From Acidimicrobiia bacterium (GTDB lineage: Bacteria; Actinomycetota; Acidimicrobiia; IMCC26256; PALSA-555): a stretch of 5,851 nt of DNA. The stretch covers positions 1 through 5,851 of the forward strand of contig JAFMJM010000157.1 in the NCBI GenBank assembly GCA_017853455.1, written 5' to 3'. Shown one piece after another: positions 1 through 5,851 of the stretch. A model generated the notes under the pieces. The model was not told where the DNA came from, searched no databases, and worked only from the letters and a program-made list of their open reading frames with translations. The position numbers were made by a program, and so were the translations under genes. Positions within the stretch are counted from its first letter, which is position 1; every line of letters starts with the position of its first letter.

Positions 1-992
1 CCGACGTCGGCGAGGCACCGGAGCACGTCGTTGAGGTGGGTGCAGGTGCTGACGCCGGTGAGCTCGCGCCGCACGAAGGTCCGCAGGTCGGCCACCGGCA
101 CCCCCACGAGCCGCTGCGCACTCACCAGGGCGCTGGGGCACTCGACCCACGGGAGCACGTCGGGGCGGGCCACGACCTCGACGACCGTCCGGGTCGCGGC
201 GTCGACGGCCAGCTCGACGGAGTACTCGTGGACGATCGTCTCTGGCCCGCCGACGTCGTGGTGGGTGTCGCGGAAGAACGCGTCGACCGCGTGCACGTCC
301 CCCTGGGCGCCACCGACGTCGACCCGCCGGATGCGGCGCATCGCCTGCGTCGGCAGGTCGGCGAGCGGGTGGAAGGCGCCGGGGTCGTCGGGTGCGGTGA
401 CGGGCGGCGCCGGGGGCCCGAGCGGGACGGGGGAGCGGTGGTGCTCCCCGATCAGGCGCAGCATCGTGCCGTCGCGGGCCCAGCCCGCGCACAGGTCGGC
501 CCGCAGGTTCAGGTACTCCTCGACCGCGTGTTCCGGCGCTTCGGGCGGGATCCCGTCGACGACGTCGGCGTGGAGCAGGGCGTAGCCCGACACCAGGATC
601 GCCCCAGGGAGATCGTCGAGCAGGAAGTACCGCAGGTCACCGGAGCCCCCCAGACCCACGGCGCCGTCGAGGCGCTTGCGGAAGCCGGCCCCGATCACGT
701 GACCCACGAGTGCGTCGAGCCCGCCCAACGGCGGCTCGGCCACGATCGCGGCGACGTTGTGCGCGAAGCCGTCGAGCTCGACGGTCACCGTCGCCTCGGC
801 GTGCACCCGCCGGGTGCCGTCGGCGTCGACGACCAGGTCGCGCGCCCGGGCCTCGGTGACCGACGGCCCGAGCAGGTCGCCGGTCCGGAACGTGTCGAAG
901 CTGCTGGTGCGCCGCACCGAGCCGGGCGCCGGCGCCGGTGCGGGCGGGCGGGGGTCGCTCGGACCGTGCGACTCGGGGACGACGAGGATCAC
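1..992 (-). CDS. DUF2889 domain-containing protein, C-terminal end beyond the left edge
   Basis: The function is unknown. I recognise the family (DUF2889) from its C-terminal pattern: LPWVECPSA at about residues 280-288, then RLVGVP (294-299) and STCTHLNDVL (315-324). Of the protein, 330 codons are visible and no stop is reached before the edge. The start is GTG at 990-992: it is the first possible start after an in-frame TAG at 1002-1004, and an AGGG ribosome-binding core lies 7 bases upstream. Residues 10-24 are a Pro/Ala-rich tail. After it come two segments that each begin with a double-arginine motif (RRTSSFD near 27-33, RRIRRVD near 219-225) and look like diverged copies of one fold. 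There is no signal peptide or membrane segment, so it is probably cytoplasmic. It follows the molybdopterin oxidoreductase by 19 bases and is probably cotranscribed with it. The family call is fairly secure; any role is inference. Confidence 0.85.
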   Translation of the reverse strand, partial: MILVVPESHGPSDPRPPAPAPAPGSVRRTSSFDTFRTGDLLGPSVTEARARDLVVDADGTRRVHAEATVTVELDGFAHNVAAIVAEPPLGGLDALVGHVIGAGFRKRLDGAVGLGGSGDLRYFLLDDLPGAILVSGYALLHADVVDGIPPEAPEHAVEEYLNLRADLCAGWARDGTMLRLIGEHHRSPVPLGPPAPPVTAPDDPGAFHPLADLPTQAMRRIRRVDVGGAQGDVHAVDAFFRDTHHDVGGPETIVHEYSVELAVDAATRTVVEVVARPDVLPWVECPSALVSAQRLVGVPVADLRTFVRRELTGVSTCTHLNDVLRCLADV

Positions 993-999
993 GGGCGCA

Positions 1000-1003
1000 C
1001 CCT
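1000..1003 (-). promoter_or_regulatory. Ribosome-binding site of the DUF2889 gene
   Basis: On the minus strand AGGG lies 7 bases before the GTG start at 992. It sits inside the 19-base gap after the stop codon of the upstream molybdoenzyme gene. It supports the GTG as the true start and initiation independent of the upstream gene. The match is short, only four bases. Confidence 0.45.
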
Positions 1004-1011
1004 AGGCCGCG

Positions 1012-3279
1012 TCAGGCCGGGACCACCTCCACCGGGATGCCATTGACCGCGGCGTTGCCGGACAGCACGTCGACGAACCCGCCCGGCGCCAGGATGTTGC
1101 TGTTGACCCCGGCGTGCTCCCGAGCGACCGACAGGCGGGCGCCGGGCCGGTCGTGCCCCCAGCCGTGGGGCAGGGACACGACCCCCGGCATCATCTCGTC
1201 GCTCACCTCGACGGGCACCTCGATCGACCCCGCCTCGCTCGTGACCCGGGCCCGGGAACCGTCGACGACCCCGGCCGCGACGGCGTCGTCCGGGTGGATG
1301 ATCAACGTGCACCGGTCCCGGCCCTTCACCAGGACCTTCACGTTGTGCATCCAGGAGTTCTTCGAGCGCAGGTGGCGCCGACTCACCAGCACCAGTCCGT
1401 CGTGGGGCTCGGCCAGGCGCGTCCGCAAGCGGGGCAGATCCGACACGAGGTGGTCGGGGACCAACTCGATCTTCCCTGACGGGGTCCGGACCATCGCGTC
1501 GGCCCGGGGCACCATCGGCCCGAAGTCGAGACCCTCGGGGTGTTCCTTGACCTTCGCCAGCGTCAGACCGTCGGGCACCTCGCCGTACCGGTCCCCCCAC
1601 GGGCCCATCCGGATGGTGAGGTCGATCATCCGCTCGGGGCCGATGTGGTCGTAGCGCGGCAGGATCTCCGCGGGGTCCAGGCCGTACATCCGGCAGAGCG
1701 CCGAGAACCAGCCGTCGTCGAGCGCGGCCAGGTCGAAGTCGGCGTTGGAGCCGCCACCGAGGAGCCACCCGAGACGGGCCTCGATCTCCCACTCGTCGGA
1801 GGCACCGTCGGGCAGTGCGTAGAGGGCGTCGCTCCACTTGATCGCGGAGCGCATCGCCCACCCCCACATCAACTCGTCGAGGTGGGGCGACTCCAACGGG
1901 GACACCCCGGGGAGGATCACGTGGGCGAACCGGGTCGTCTCGTTGACGTAGTTGTCGACGGCGATCATGCAGTCGAGCAGGGGGAGGGCCTCCTCCAGCC
2001 GGTCGGAGTCGGGGACGCTGATCGCCGGGTTGGCCGCGACGGTGACGAGCAGGCGGATCTGCCCGTCGCCCGGCGTGGCGATCTCCTCGGCCAGGCACGA
2101 CGCCGGCACCTGACCCAGCACCTCGGGGGCGCCGCGCACCCGTGACCGCCAACGCCCGAACGTCGGTGGACCGGTCACGTCGGTGTTGTTCATCCAGGCC
2201 AGGGGAGCGCTGACCGGCGTGCCCCACATCAGGCCGCCCTCGACGTCGAAGTGCCCCGTGACGATGTTGACCACGTCGACCAGCCACGAGGCGAGGGTCC
2301 CGAACTCCTGGTTGCAGAGCCCGATGCGCCCGTAGACCGCGGCGCGGGGTGTCGTGGCGAAGTCGTGGGCGATCCGCCGGATCGTGCCGGCGGGCACGCC
2401 GGTCCAGGCGTCGACCGACTCGGGCGTGAACTCCTCGACCAGCGGCGCCAGGGCGTCGAACCCCGCCACCTTGTCGGCCAGGCCACCCAGCGTGACGAGG
2501 CCGTCGGCGAAGAGGACGTGGAGCACGGCCAGGAGGAACGCGGCGTCGGTGCCGGGCCGGATCGGCACCCACTCGGTGGCGTGGTCGACCGTGCCGGTCC
2601 GCCGCGGATCGATCACCACGACCTGGCCGCCCCGCTCCTTGATGGCGTCGAGCTCGCCGAGCACGTCGGGACAGGCCAGGAGCGACCCGCCCGACGCCTG
2701 GGGGTTGCCACCCATCACGACCAGGTAGTCGGTCCGCCGCACGTCCGGGGTCGGGATCTTCCACATGTTCCCGTACATCAGGGCGCACGTGACGTTCTTC
2801 GGCCACTGGTCGACGGTGCCCGACGAGTAGATGTGCGGGAACTTCGAGAACAGCAACGCGCCGTACCGACCGAGGGAGAAGGAGTGGCCCACCGGGTTGC
2901 CGACGAACGCCGTGGTGGCCGCAGCCCCGTAGCGGTCGAGCACCCCGTCGATGAGCTCCTCGCAGCGGGCGAAGGCCTCGTCCCAGGTGGCCTCCCGGAA
3001 GGTGTCGCCCTCGCGGATCAACGGGGTCCGGACCCGGTCGGGATCCTCGTGGAGCCGACCGAGCGTGGTGCCCTTCGGGCAGATGTACCCCTGCGACCAC
3101 ACGTCGTCCCGGAACGGGCGGATCAGGGAGACCGTGTCGTCGTCGTCGAGGTGCAGCTCGAGGCCGCACATGCACTCGCAGAGCGGACAGGTGCGCAGGT
3201 GCACCCGCGTGCCGTCGTGACGGACCTCGTGGACCCGACCGACGATGCGGCGGGGCGGAGCGACCGGCGTGGAACCCAT
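1012..3279 (-). CDS. Molybdopterin-dependent oxidoreductase (DMSO reductase superfamily, Fdh/Nap-like architecture)
   Basis: This is a 755-residue catalytic subunit of the superfamily that uses bis-molybdopterin Mo (or W) and one [4Fe-4S] cluster. The cluster motif is C31-x2-C34-x3-C38-x28-C67 followed by PKG, with the usual electron-relay lysine at K69. An extra cysteine, C36, lies inside the motif. Cofactor-binding elements follow: MYGN (168-171), VMGGNP (188-193), IDPRRT (223-228) and RPGTDA (241-246). The C-terminal dinucleotide-binding domain covers about 626-752 and has the NSWMHN motif at 641-646. In the loop where the metal ligand should lie (YSSGTVDQWPK, 151-161) there is no Cys or selenocysteine; a serine, probably S152 or S153 by analogy with DMSO reductase, is my guess. 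There is no TAT signal, so it is predicted to be cytoplasmic. The ATG start has a strong GGGAGG site. No iron-sulfur or membrane partner is encoded nearby, and the substrate cannot be assigned. Confidence 0.93.
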   Translation of the reverse strand: MGSTPVAPPRRIVGRVHEVRHDGTRVHLRTCPLCECMCGLELHLDDDDTVSLIRPFRDDVWSQGYICPKGTTLGRLHEDPDRVRTPLIREGDTFREATWDEAFARCEELIDGVLDRYGAAATTAFVGNPVGHSFSLGRYGALLFSKFPHIYSSGTVDQWPKNVTCALMYGNMWKIPTPDVRRTDYLVVMGGNPQASGGSLLACPDVLGELDAIKERGGQVVVIDPRRTGTVDHATEWVPIRPGTDAAFLLAVLHVLFADGLVTLGGLADKVAGFDALAPLVEEFTPESVDAWTGVPAGTIRRIAHDFATTPRAAVYGRIGLCNQEFGTLASWLVDVVNIVTGHFDVEGGLMWGTPVSAPLAWMNNTDVTGPPTFGRWRSRVRGAPEVLGQVPASCLAEEIATPGDGQIRLLVTVAANPAISVPDSDRLEEALPLLDCMIAVDNYVNETTRFAHVILPGVSPLESPHLDELMWGWAMRSAIKWSDALYALPDGASDEWEIEARLGWLLGGGSNADFDLAALDDGWFSALCRMYGLDPAEILPRYDHIGPERMIDLTIRMGPWGDRYGEVPDGLTLAKVKEHPEGLDFGPMVPRADAMVRTPSGKIELVPDHLVSDLPRLRTRLAEPHDGLVLVSRRHLRSKNSWMHNVKVLVKGRDRCTLIIHPDDAVAAGVVDGSRARVTSEAGSIEVPVEVSDEMMPGVVSLPHGWGHDRPGARLSVAREHAGVNSNILAPGGFVDVLSGNAAVNGIPVEVVPA

Positions 3280-3283
3280 GTGA

Positions 3284-3289
3284 CCTCCC
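3284..3289 (-). promoter_or_regulatory. Strong Shine-Dalgarno of the molybdopterin oxidoreductase gene
   Basis: The minus strand reads GGGAGGTCAC immediately before the ATG at 3279. The purine core is a near-perfect anti-16S match with a 4-base gap to the ATG, which fixes the start. It contrasts with the divergent gene, which has no such site. Confidence 0.75.
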
Positions 3290-3337
3290 GGGGATGCTGG
3301 GGCATTGTCGCACGACCGGGCTGGCGGTGCCGCGGAC

Positions 3338-3343
3338 TAGGTT
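3338..3343 (+). promoter_or_regulatory. Extended-spacing-free -10 element (TAGGTT) of a likely leaderless transcript
   Basis: TAGGTT fits the actinobacterial TANNNT -10 consensus. It ends exactly six bases before the GTG at 3350, so transcription is expected to begin at or next to the start codon. No purine-rich ribosome-binding site lies between 3320 and 3349, as expected for a leaderless mRNA. The first three bases of the hexamer are also an in-frame TAG, which rules out any start further upstream. No clear -35 is visible. The call is a pattern match and has not been tested. Confidence 0.6.
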
Positions 3344-3349
3344 CCCGCC

Positions 3350-4942
3350 GTGGACCGCACCCCCGAGATCGACGTCCTCGTGGTCGGCGCCGGCTTCGGC
3401 GGGCTGTTCCTGCTGCACCGGCTCCGGGGCCTGGGCCTCTCCACCGTGGTCGTCGAGACCGGCAGCGACGTCGGGGGCACCTGGTACTGGAACCGCTATC
3501 CCGGGGCCCGGTGCGACATCGAGAGCCTGGAGTACTCGTTCTCCTTCGACGAGGAGCTCCAGCAGGAGTGGCACTGGTCCGAGCGCTACGCCGCCCAGCC
3601 CGAGATCCTCGACTACGCCCGGCACGTCGCCGACCGCTTCGACCTGCGCCGCGACATCCGGTTCGACACACGGGTCACCGGCGCCGTCTGGGACGACACC
3701 GTCGAGCGGTGGCAGGTCGCGACCGACGCCGGCGGGTGGTCGGCGCGCTTCGTGGTCATGGCCACCGGAACCCTGAGTGCCCCCAACGCACCGGACTTCC
3801 CCGGACTCGACTCGTTCGCGGGCAGGGTGCTGCACACGGCCCGGTGGCCCGACGACGTCGACCTCACCGGACGACGGGTCGCGGTCGTCGGGACCGGGTC
3901 GACGGCCATCCAGGCCATCCCGCTCATCGCCGAGGTCGCCGACGAGCTCTACGTCCTCCAGCGCACGGCGACCTACTCCGTCCCGGCGCGCAACGGACCG
4001 CTGGACCCCGCGGTCGAGGCCGCGGTCAAGGCCGACTACGCCGGGCTGCGGGCCCGCGACCGCCAGATGCCCGGAGGGTTCGGGTCGCGGTTCGGCTGGA
4101 ACGACGCGTCCGCCGTGGCCACCGACCCAGCCGAGCGCGACGCCGAGCTGGAACGTCGGTGGCGGATCGGCGGCTTCGCCTTCCTCGGGGCGTTTGCCGA
4201 CGTCATCCTCGACCCCGCCGCCAACGAGCTCGTCGCCGACTTCGTCCGCCGCAAGATCCGCGCCACGGTGCACGATCCCGCCACGGCCGAGCTGTTGTGC
4301 CCGACCCAGCCGATCGCCTGCAAGCGCATGTGCCTCGACACCGGGTACTACGAGACGTTCAACCGCCCGAACGTCCACCTCGTCGACGTCAGCGGAGCCG
4401 GGATCGAGCGGATCACACCCGGCGGCGTCGTCGTGGCGGGCGTCGAGTACGCCGTCGACACCATCGTGCTGGCCACGGGCTTCGACGCCCTGACCGGTGC
4501 GGTGATGCGCGTCGACCTGGTGGGCCGTGACGGTCGCTCCATCCGTGACGCCTGGTCCGCCGGACCGGTGAACCTGCTCGGCCTGGCCGTGCCCGACTTC
4601 CCGAACCTGTTCGTGCTCACCGGGCCCGGCAGCCCGTCGGTCCTCACCAACATGATCGTGTCGATCGAGGAGCACGTGGAGTGGATCGCCGAGGCGCTCG
4701 TCCACCTGCGCGACCACGCGTGCTCGGTCATCGAGGCGACGGCCGAGGCTGCCGACGCCTGGGTCGACCACGTCAACCTGGTGGCGTCGTTCACCCTCTA
4801 CCCGTCGTGCAACTCCTGGTACCTGGGAGCCAACGTCGCGGGCAAGCCCCGGGTGTTCATGCCCCTGCCCGGGTTCCCCGCCTACGTGGAGCGGTGCCGC
4901 GACGTCGCCCGCTCCGGTTACGAAGGATTCCGACTCTCATGA
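3350..4942 (+). CDS. Flavin-containing Baeyer-Villiger-type monooxygenase (FAD/NADPH)
   Basis: This 530-residue protein is a class B flavoprotein monooxygenase of the type I Baeyer-Villiger group, which uses FAD, NADPH and O2 to convert ketones to esters or lactones. Motifs run in the expected order. The FAD Rossmann motif GxGxxG is at 13-18. The second fingerprint GGTWYWNRYPG is at 42-52, with D56 in the conserved CD(I/V) position. The Baeyer-Villiger fingerprint FxGxxxHTxxWPD is intact at 156-168. The NADPH Rossmann GxGxxA is at 181-186. The KR pair at 325-326 probably includes the active-site arginine. ATGFDA (375-380) and GPGSPSVL (425-432) close the FAD domain. Length is normal for the family. 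GTG at 3350 is forced by an in-frame TAG at 3338 and by the Rossmann strand starting at residue 7. It overlaps the downstream thioesterase gene by four bases. The ketone substrate is unknown; a cyclic, aryl or steroid-like ketone are all possible. Confidence 0.93.
   Translation: MDRTPEIDVLVVGAGFGGLFLLHRLRGLGLSTVVVETGSDVGGTWYWNRYPGARCDIESLEYSFSFDEELQQEWHWSERYAAQPEILDYARHVADRFDLRRDIRFDTRVTGAVWDDTVERWQVATDAGGWSARFVVMATGTLSAPNAPDFPGLDSFAGRVLHTARWPDDVDLTGRRVAVVGTGSTAIQAIPLIAEVADELYVLQRTATYSVPARNGPLDPAVEAAVKADYAGLRARDRQMPGGFGSRFGWNDASAVATDPAERDAELERRWRIGGFAFLGAFADVILDPAANELVADFVRRKIRATVHDPATAELLCPTQPIACKRMCLDTGYYETFNRPNVHLVDVSGAGIERITPGGVVVAGVEYAVDTIVLATGFDALTGAVMRVDLVGRDGRSIRDAWSAGPVNLLGLAVPDFPNLFVLTGPGSPSVLTNMIVSIEEHVEWIAEALVHLRDHACSVIEATAEAADAWVDHVNLVASFTLYPSCNSWYLGANVAGKPRVFMPLPGFPAYVERCRDVARSGYEGFRLS
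4922..4927 (+). promoter_or_regulatory. Ribosome-binding site of the thioesterase gene, inside the monooxygenase gene
   Basis: GAAGGA lies within the last codons of the monooxygenase gene, 11 bases before the ATG at 4939. The spacing is somewhat long. Together with the ATGA overlap it suggests translational coupling, with ribosomes that finish the monooxygenase re-initiating here. Confidence 0.4.
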
Positions 4943-5778
4943 CCCTCCCCGACGACGCCGCCCTGTTCCTGCCCGACGGCGACGGATTCGTCGCGACCGA
5001 CCTCACCCAAGGGCCGTGGAGCCGTGAGCACCAGCACGGCGGGTCGGTGAGTGCCCTGCTCGCCCACGCGGTGGAGCGGGTCGAGACCCTCGTCCCGATG
5101 CGGGTGGGTCGCCTCACCGTCGACCTCATGCGTCCGGTGCCGGTCGCCCGCCTCACCACGACGGCCCGGGTGGTGCGCGAGGGCAAGCGGGTGCAGTTGC
5201 TCGAGGCGGCCCTCCTGCACGACGGCACGGAGGTCGCCCGGGCCTCGGCCCTCCGGGTGCGGACGGGCTCCAGCGCCGAGGCCCTCGACCACCCCCGTCG
5301 GCCCTTCGTGCGTCCCGTGCCCCGGCTTCCCGAGCCCGGCAAGGAATCGCTCCTCGCCACGGCGGGCCTCCCGGTCCCCGGGTACCTGCGTGCCGTCGAG
5401 ATGGACAAGGTCGTCGGCGGGATCGGCACCGGCACGCCGGCCGTCACCTGGTTCAACCTCACCGTGCCGGTCGTGGCGGGCGTCCCGGTGTCGCCGTTCG
5501 TCCGGCTCGCCGCGCTCGCCGACTTCTCGAGCGGCACCGGCAACTTCCTGGAGATCGGCCGCTGGTCGTCGATCAACGCCGACATCACCCTGCACGTGCT
5601 GCGCGAGCCGGTCGGGGAGTGGATCGCCGTCGACGCCACCGCCCACGTCGGAGGCGACGGCATCGGTCACAGCGTGGCGGTCCTCCACGACGTCGAGGGC
5701 GTGGTGGGCAGCGGGACGACCGTGCAGATCGTCGACGAGGTGGCCGCGCCGTTCGCGGCCGCCGTCGAGGGGCGCTGA
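4939..5778 (+). CDS. Thioesterase family protein (double hot-dog, TesB-like acyl-CoA thioesterase)
   Basis: This 279-residue protein probably hydrolyses acyl-CoA thioesters in the cytoplasm. It shows two hot-dog halves. The N-terminal half has GPWSREHQHGG (25-35) leading into the long central helix, then RLTVDLMRPVP (58-68), typical of the acyl-CoA thioesterase N domain. The C-terminal half has LADFSSGTGN (193-202), SINADITLHV (211-220), GEWIAVDA (226-233) and TTVQIV (260-265). By recalled similarity to E. coli TesB (Asp/Thr/Gln triad), the likely equivalents are D195, S211 and Q263, with Ser replacing Thr; this is inference. The open frame continues upstream into the monooxygenase gene, but the hot-dog homology begins only after the ATG at 4939. 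That ATG shares the ATGA overlap with the monooxygenase stop. The length is typical of the family. Coupling to the monooxygenase points to catabolism of a CoA-activated or CoA-yielding substrate, and it could also act as a housekeeping-type hydrolase. Its acyl substrate is unknown. Confidence 0.88.
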   Translation: MTLPDDAALFLPDGDGFVATDLTQGPWSREHQHGGSVSALLAHAVERVETLVPMRVGRLTVDLMRPVPVARLTTTARVVREGKRVQLLEAALLHDGTEVARASALRVRTGSSAEALDHPRRPFVRPVPRLPEPGKESLLATAGLPVPGYLRAVEMDKVVGGIGTGTPAVTWFNLTVPVVAGVPVSPFVRLAALADFSSGTGNFLEIGRWSSINADITLHVLREPVGEWIAVDATAHVGGDGIGHSVAVLHDVEGVVGSGTTVQIVDEVAAPFAAAVEGR

Positions 5779-5782
5779 CCGC

Positions 5783-5851
5783 TCAGGCCCGCTGGTCGAG
5801 CTGGACGAAGTTCCCCTCGGGATCCTGCAGGAACACGCTCTGGACCCGTCC
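5783..5851 (-). CDS. Glyoxalase/VOC-family protein, C-terminal fragment
   Basis: Only the last 22 codons and the TGA are in the window; the rest lies beyond the right edge. The visible end, SVFLQDPEGNFVQLDQRA, matches the final beta strand of vicinal-oxygen-chelate (glyoxalase/bleomycin-resistance/dioxygenase) proteins, whose usual form is DPDGNxxEL. In that pattern the Glu is commonly a metal ligand; here the position is Gln. The gene converges on the thioesterase, with 4 bases between the two stops, and so belongs to a separate leftward transcription unit. Its function cannot be judged from this fragment. Confidence 0.75.
   Translation of the reverse strand, partial: GRVQSVFLQDPEGNFVQLDQRA

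Larger units (their letters stand above)
3280..3349. promoter_or_regulatory. Divergent intergenic promoter region
   Basis: These 70 bases separate two divergently read genes and must hold the promoters of both, plus any shared operator. The right end has a clear leaderless-type -10. For the leftward gene I see only a weak -10 candidate, GACAAT (minus strand, 3309-3304), about 25 bases before the ATG and without a convincing -35. I found no obvious long inverted repeat that would mark an operator. No regulator gene is present in the window. Confidence 0.6.

Noticed and set aside
36..1046. Plus-strand open frames of 336, 184 and 238 codons over the left end.
   Set aside because: They lie opposite the DUF2889 gene and the end of the molybdoenzyme gene. 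Their translations show no family motifs and have the skewed composition of GC-rich shadows.
3135..3150. Short GTC trinucleotide run giving a DDDD stretch (residues 45-48) in the molybdoenzyme.
   Set aside because: Only a few repeat units inside a coding region; ordinary for GC-rich acidic loops and not a repeat element.
989..4771. A very long minus-strand open frame of 1260 codons, and a 759-codon plus-strand frame at 2251-4530.
   Set aside because: Both are antisense or off-frame shadows produced by high GC content. Their translations are low-complexity, rich in Arg/Gly/Pro/Asp, without domains, and cover the molybdoenzyme and monooxygenase genes whose motifs are intact.
4681..4938. An upstream extension of the thioesterase frame adding 86 residues.
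   Set aside because: It lies wholly inside the monooxygenase gene, has an Arg/Pro/Gly-rich shadow composition, and the hot-dog homology begins only after the ATG at 4939.
5776..5790. Possible bidirectional terminator between the converging thioesterase and VOC genes.
   Set aside because: Only 4 bases separate the stops, and I see no convincing stem-loop or T-tract on either strand.
5823..5832. Perfect 10-base palindrome TCCTGCAGGA, and another (CCGACGTCGG) at 1-10.
   Set aside because: Both lie within coding sequence, are short, and are easily explained by chance and codon choice in GC-rich DNA.

Overview
The window is very GC-rich, with tightly packed genes, GTG starts and C/G-ending codons. 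It also has what looks like a leaderless actinobacterial promoter (a TANNNT hexamer six bases before a GTG start). Together these suggest a high-GC actinobacterium. An environmental lineage such as Acidimicrobiia is plausible, but the class cannot be fixed from the sequence alone. I see no RNA genes, mobile elements, CRISPR arrays or long repeats, and no gene-free stretch longer than about 70 bases.

Layout. Five protein genes fill the window. On the minus strand, a 755-residue molybdopterin-dependent oxidoreductase (1012-3279) is followed after 19 bases by a DUF2889-type protein (start 992) that runs off the left edge. These two look like one transcription unit reading leftward. A 70-base divergent spacer (3280-3349) separates them from a plus-strand pair: a 530-residue FAD/NADPH Baeyer-Villiger-type monooxygenase (3350-4942) and an acyl-CoA thioesterase-like double hot-dog protein (4939-5778). 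The pair shares a 4-base ATGA stop/start overlap. At the right edge, the last 22 codons of a minus-strand glyoxalase/VOC-family gene converge on the thioesterase, with only 4 bases between the stop codons.

How the genes may work together (inference). A Baeyer-Villiger enzyme turns a ketone into an ester or lactone, and a thioesterase releases or removes CoA from an acyl thioester. Their translational coupling suggests a shared catabolic route for a ketone, cyclic ketone, terpenoid, steroid or lipid-like substrate. The divergent molybdoenzyme has no TAT signal and no visible electron-transfer subunit, so it looks like a soluble cytoplasmic oxidoreductase of unknown substrate. Its partner is a domain of unknown function. 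The molybdoenzyme/DUF2889 pair, back to back with the monooxygenase/thioesterase pair, is the least explained part of the window and the best candidate for an uncharacterised system.
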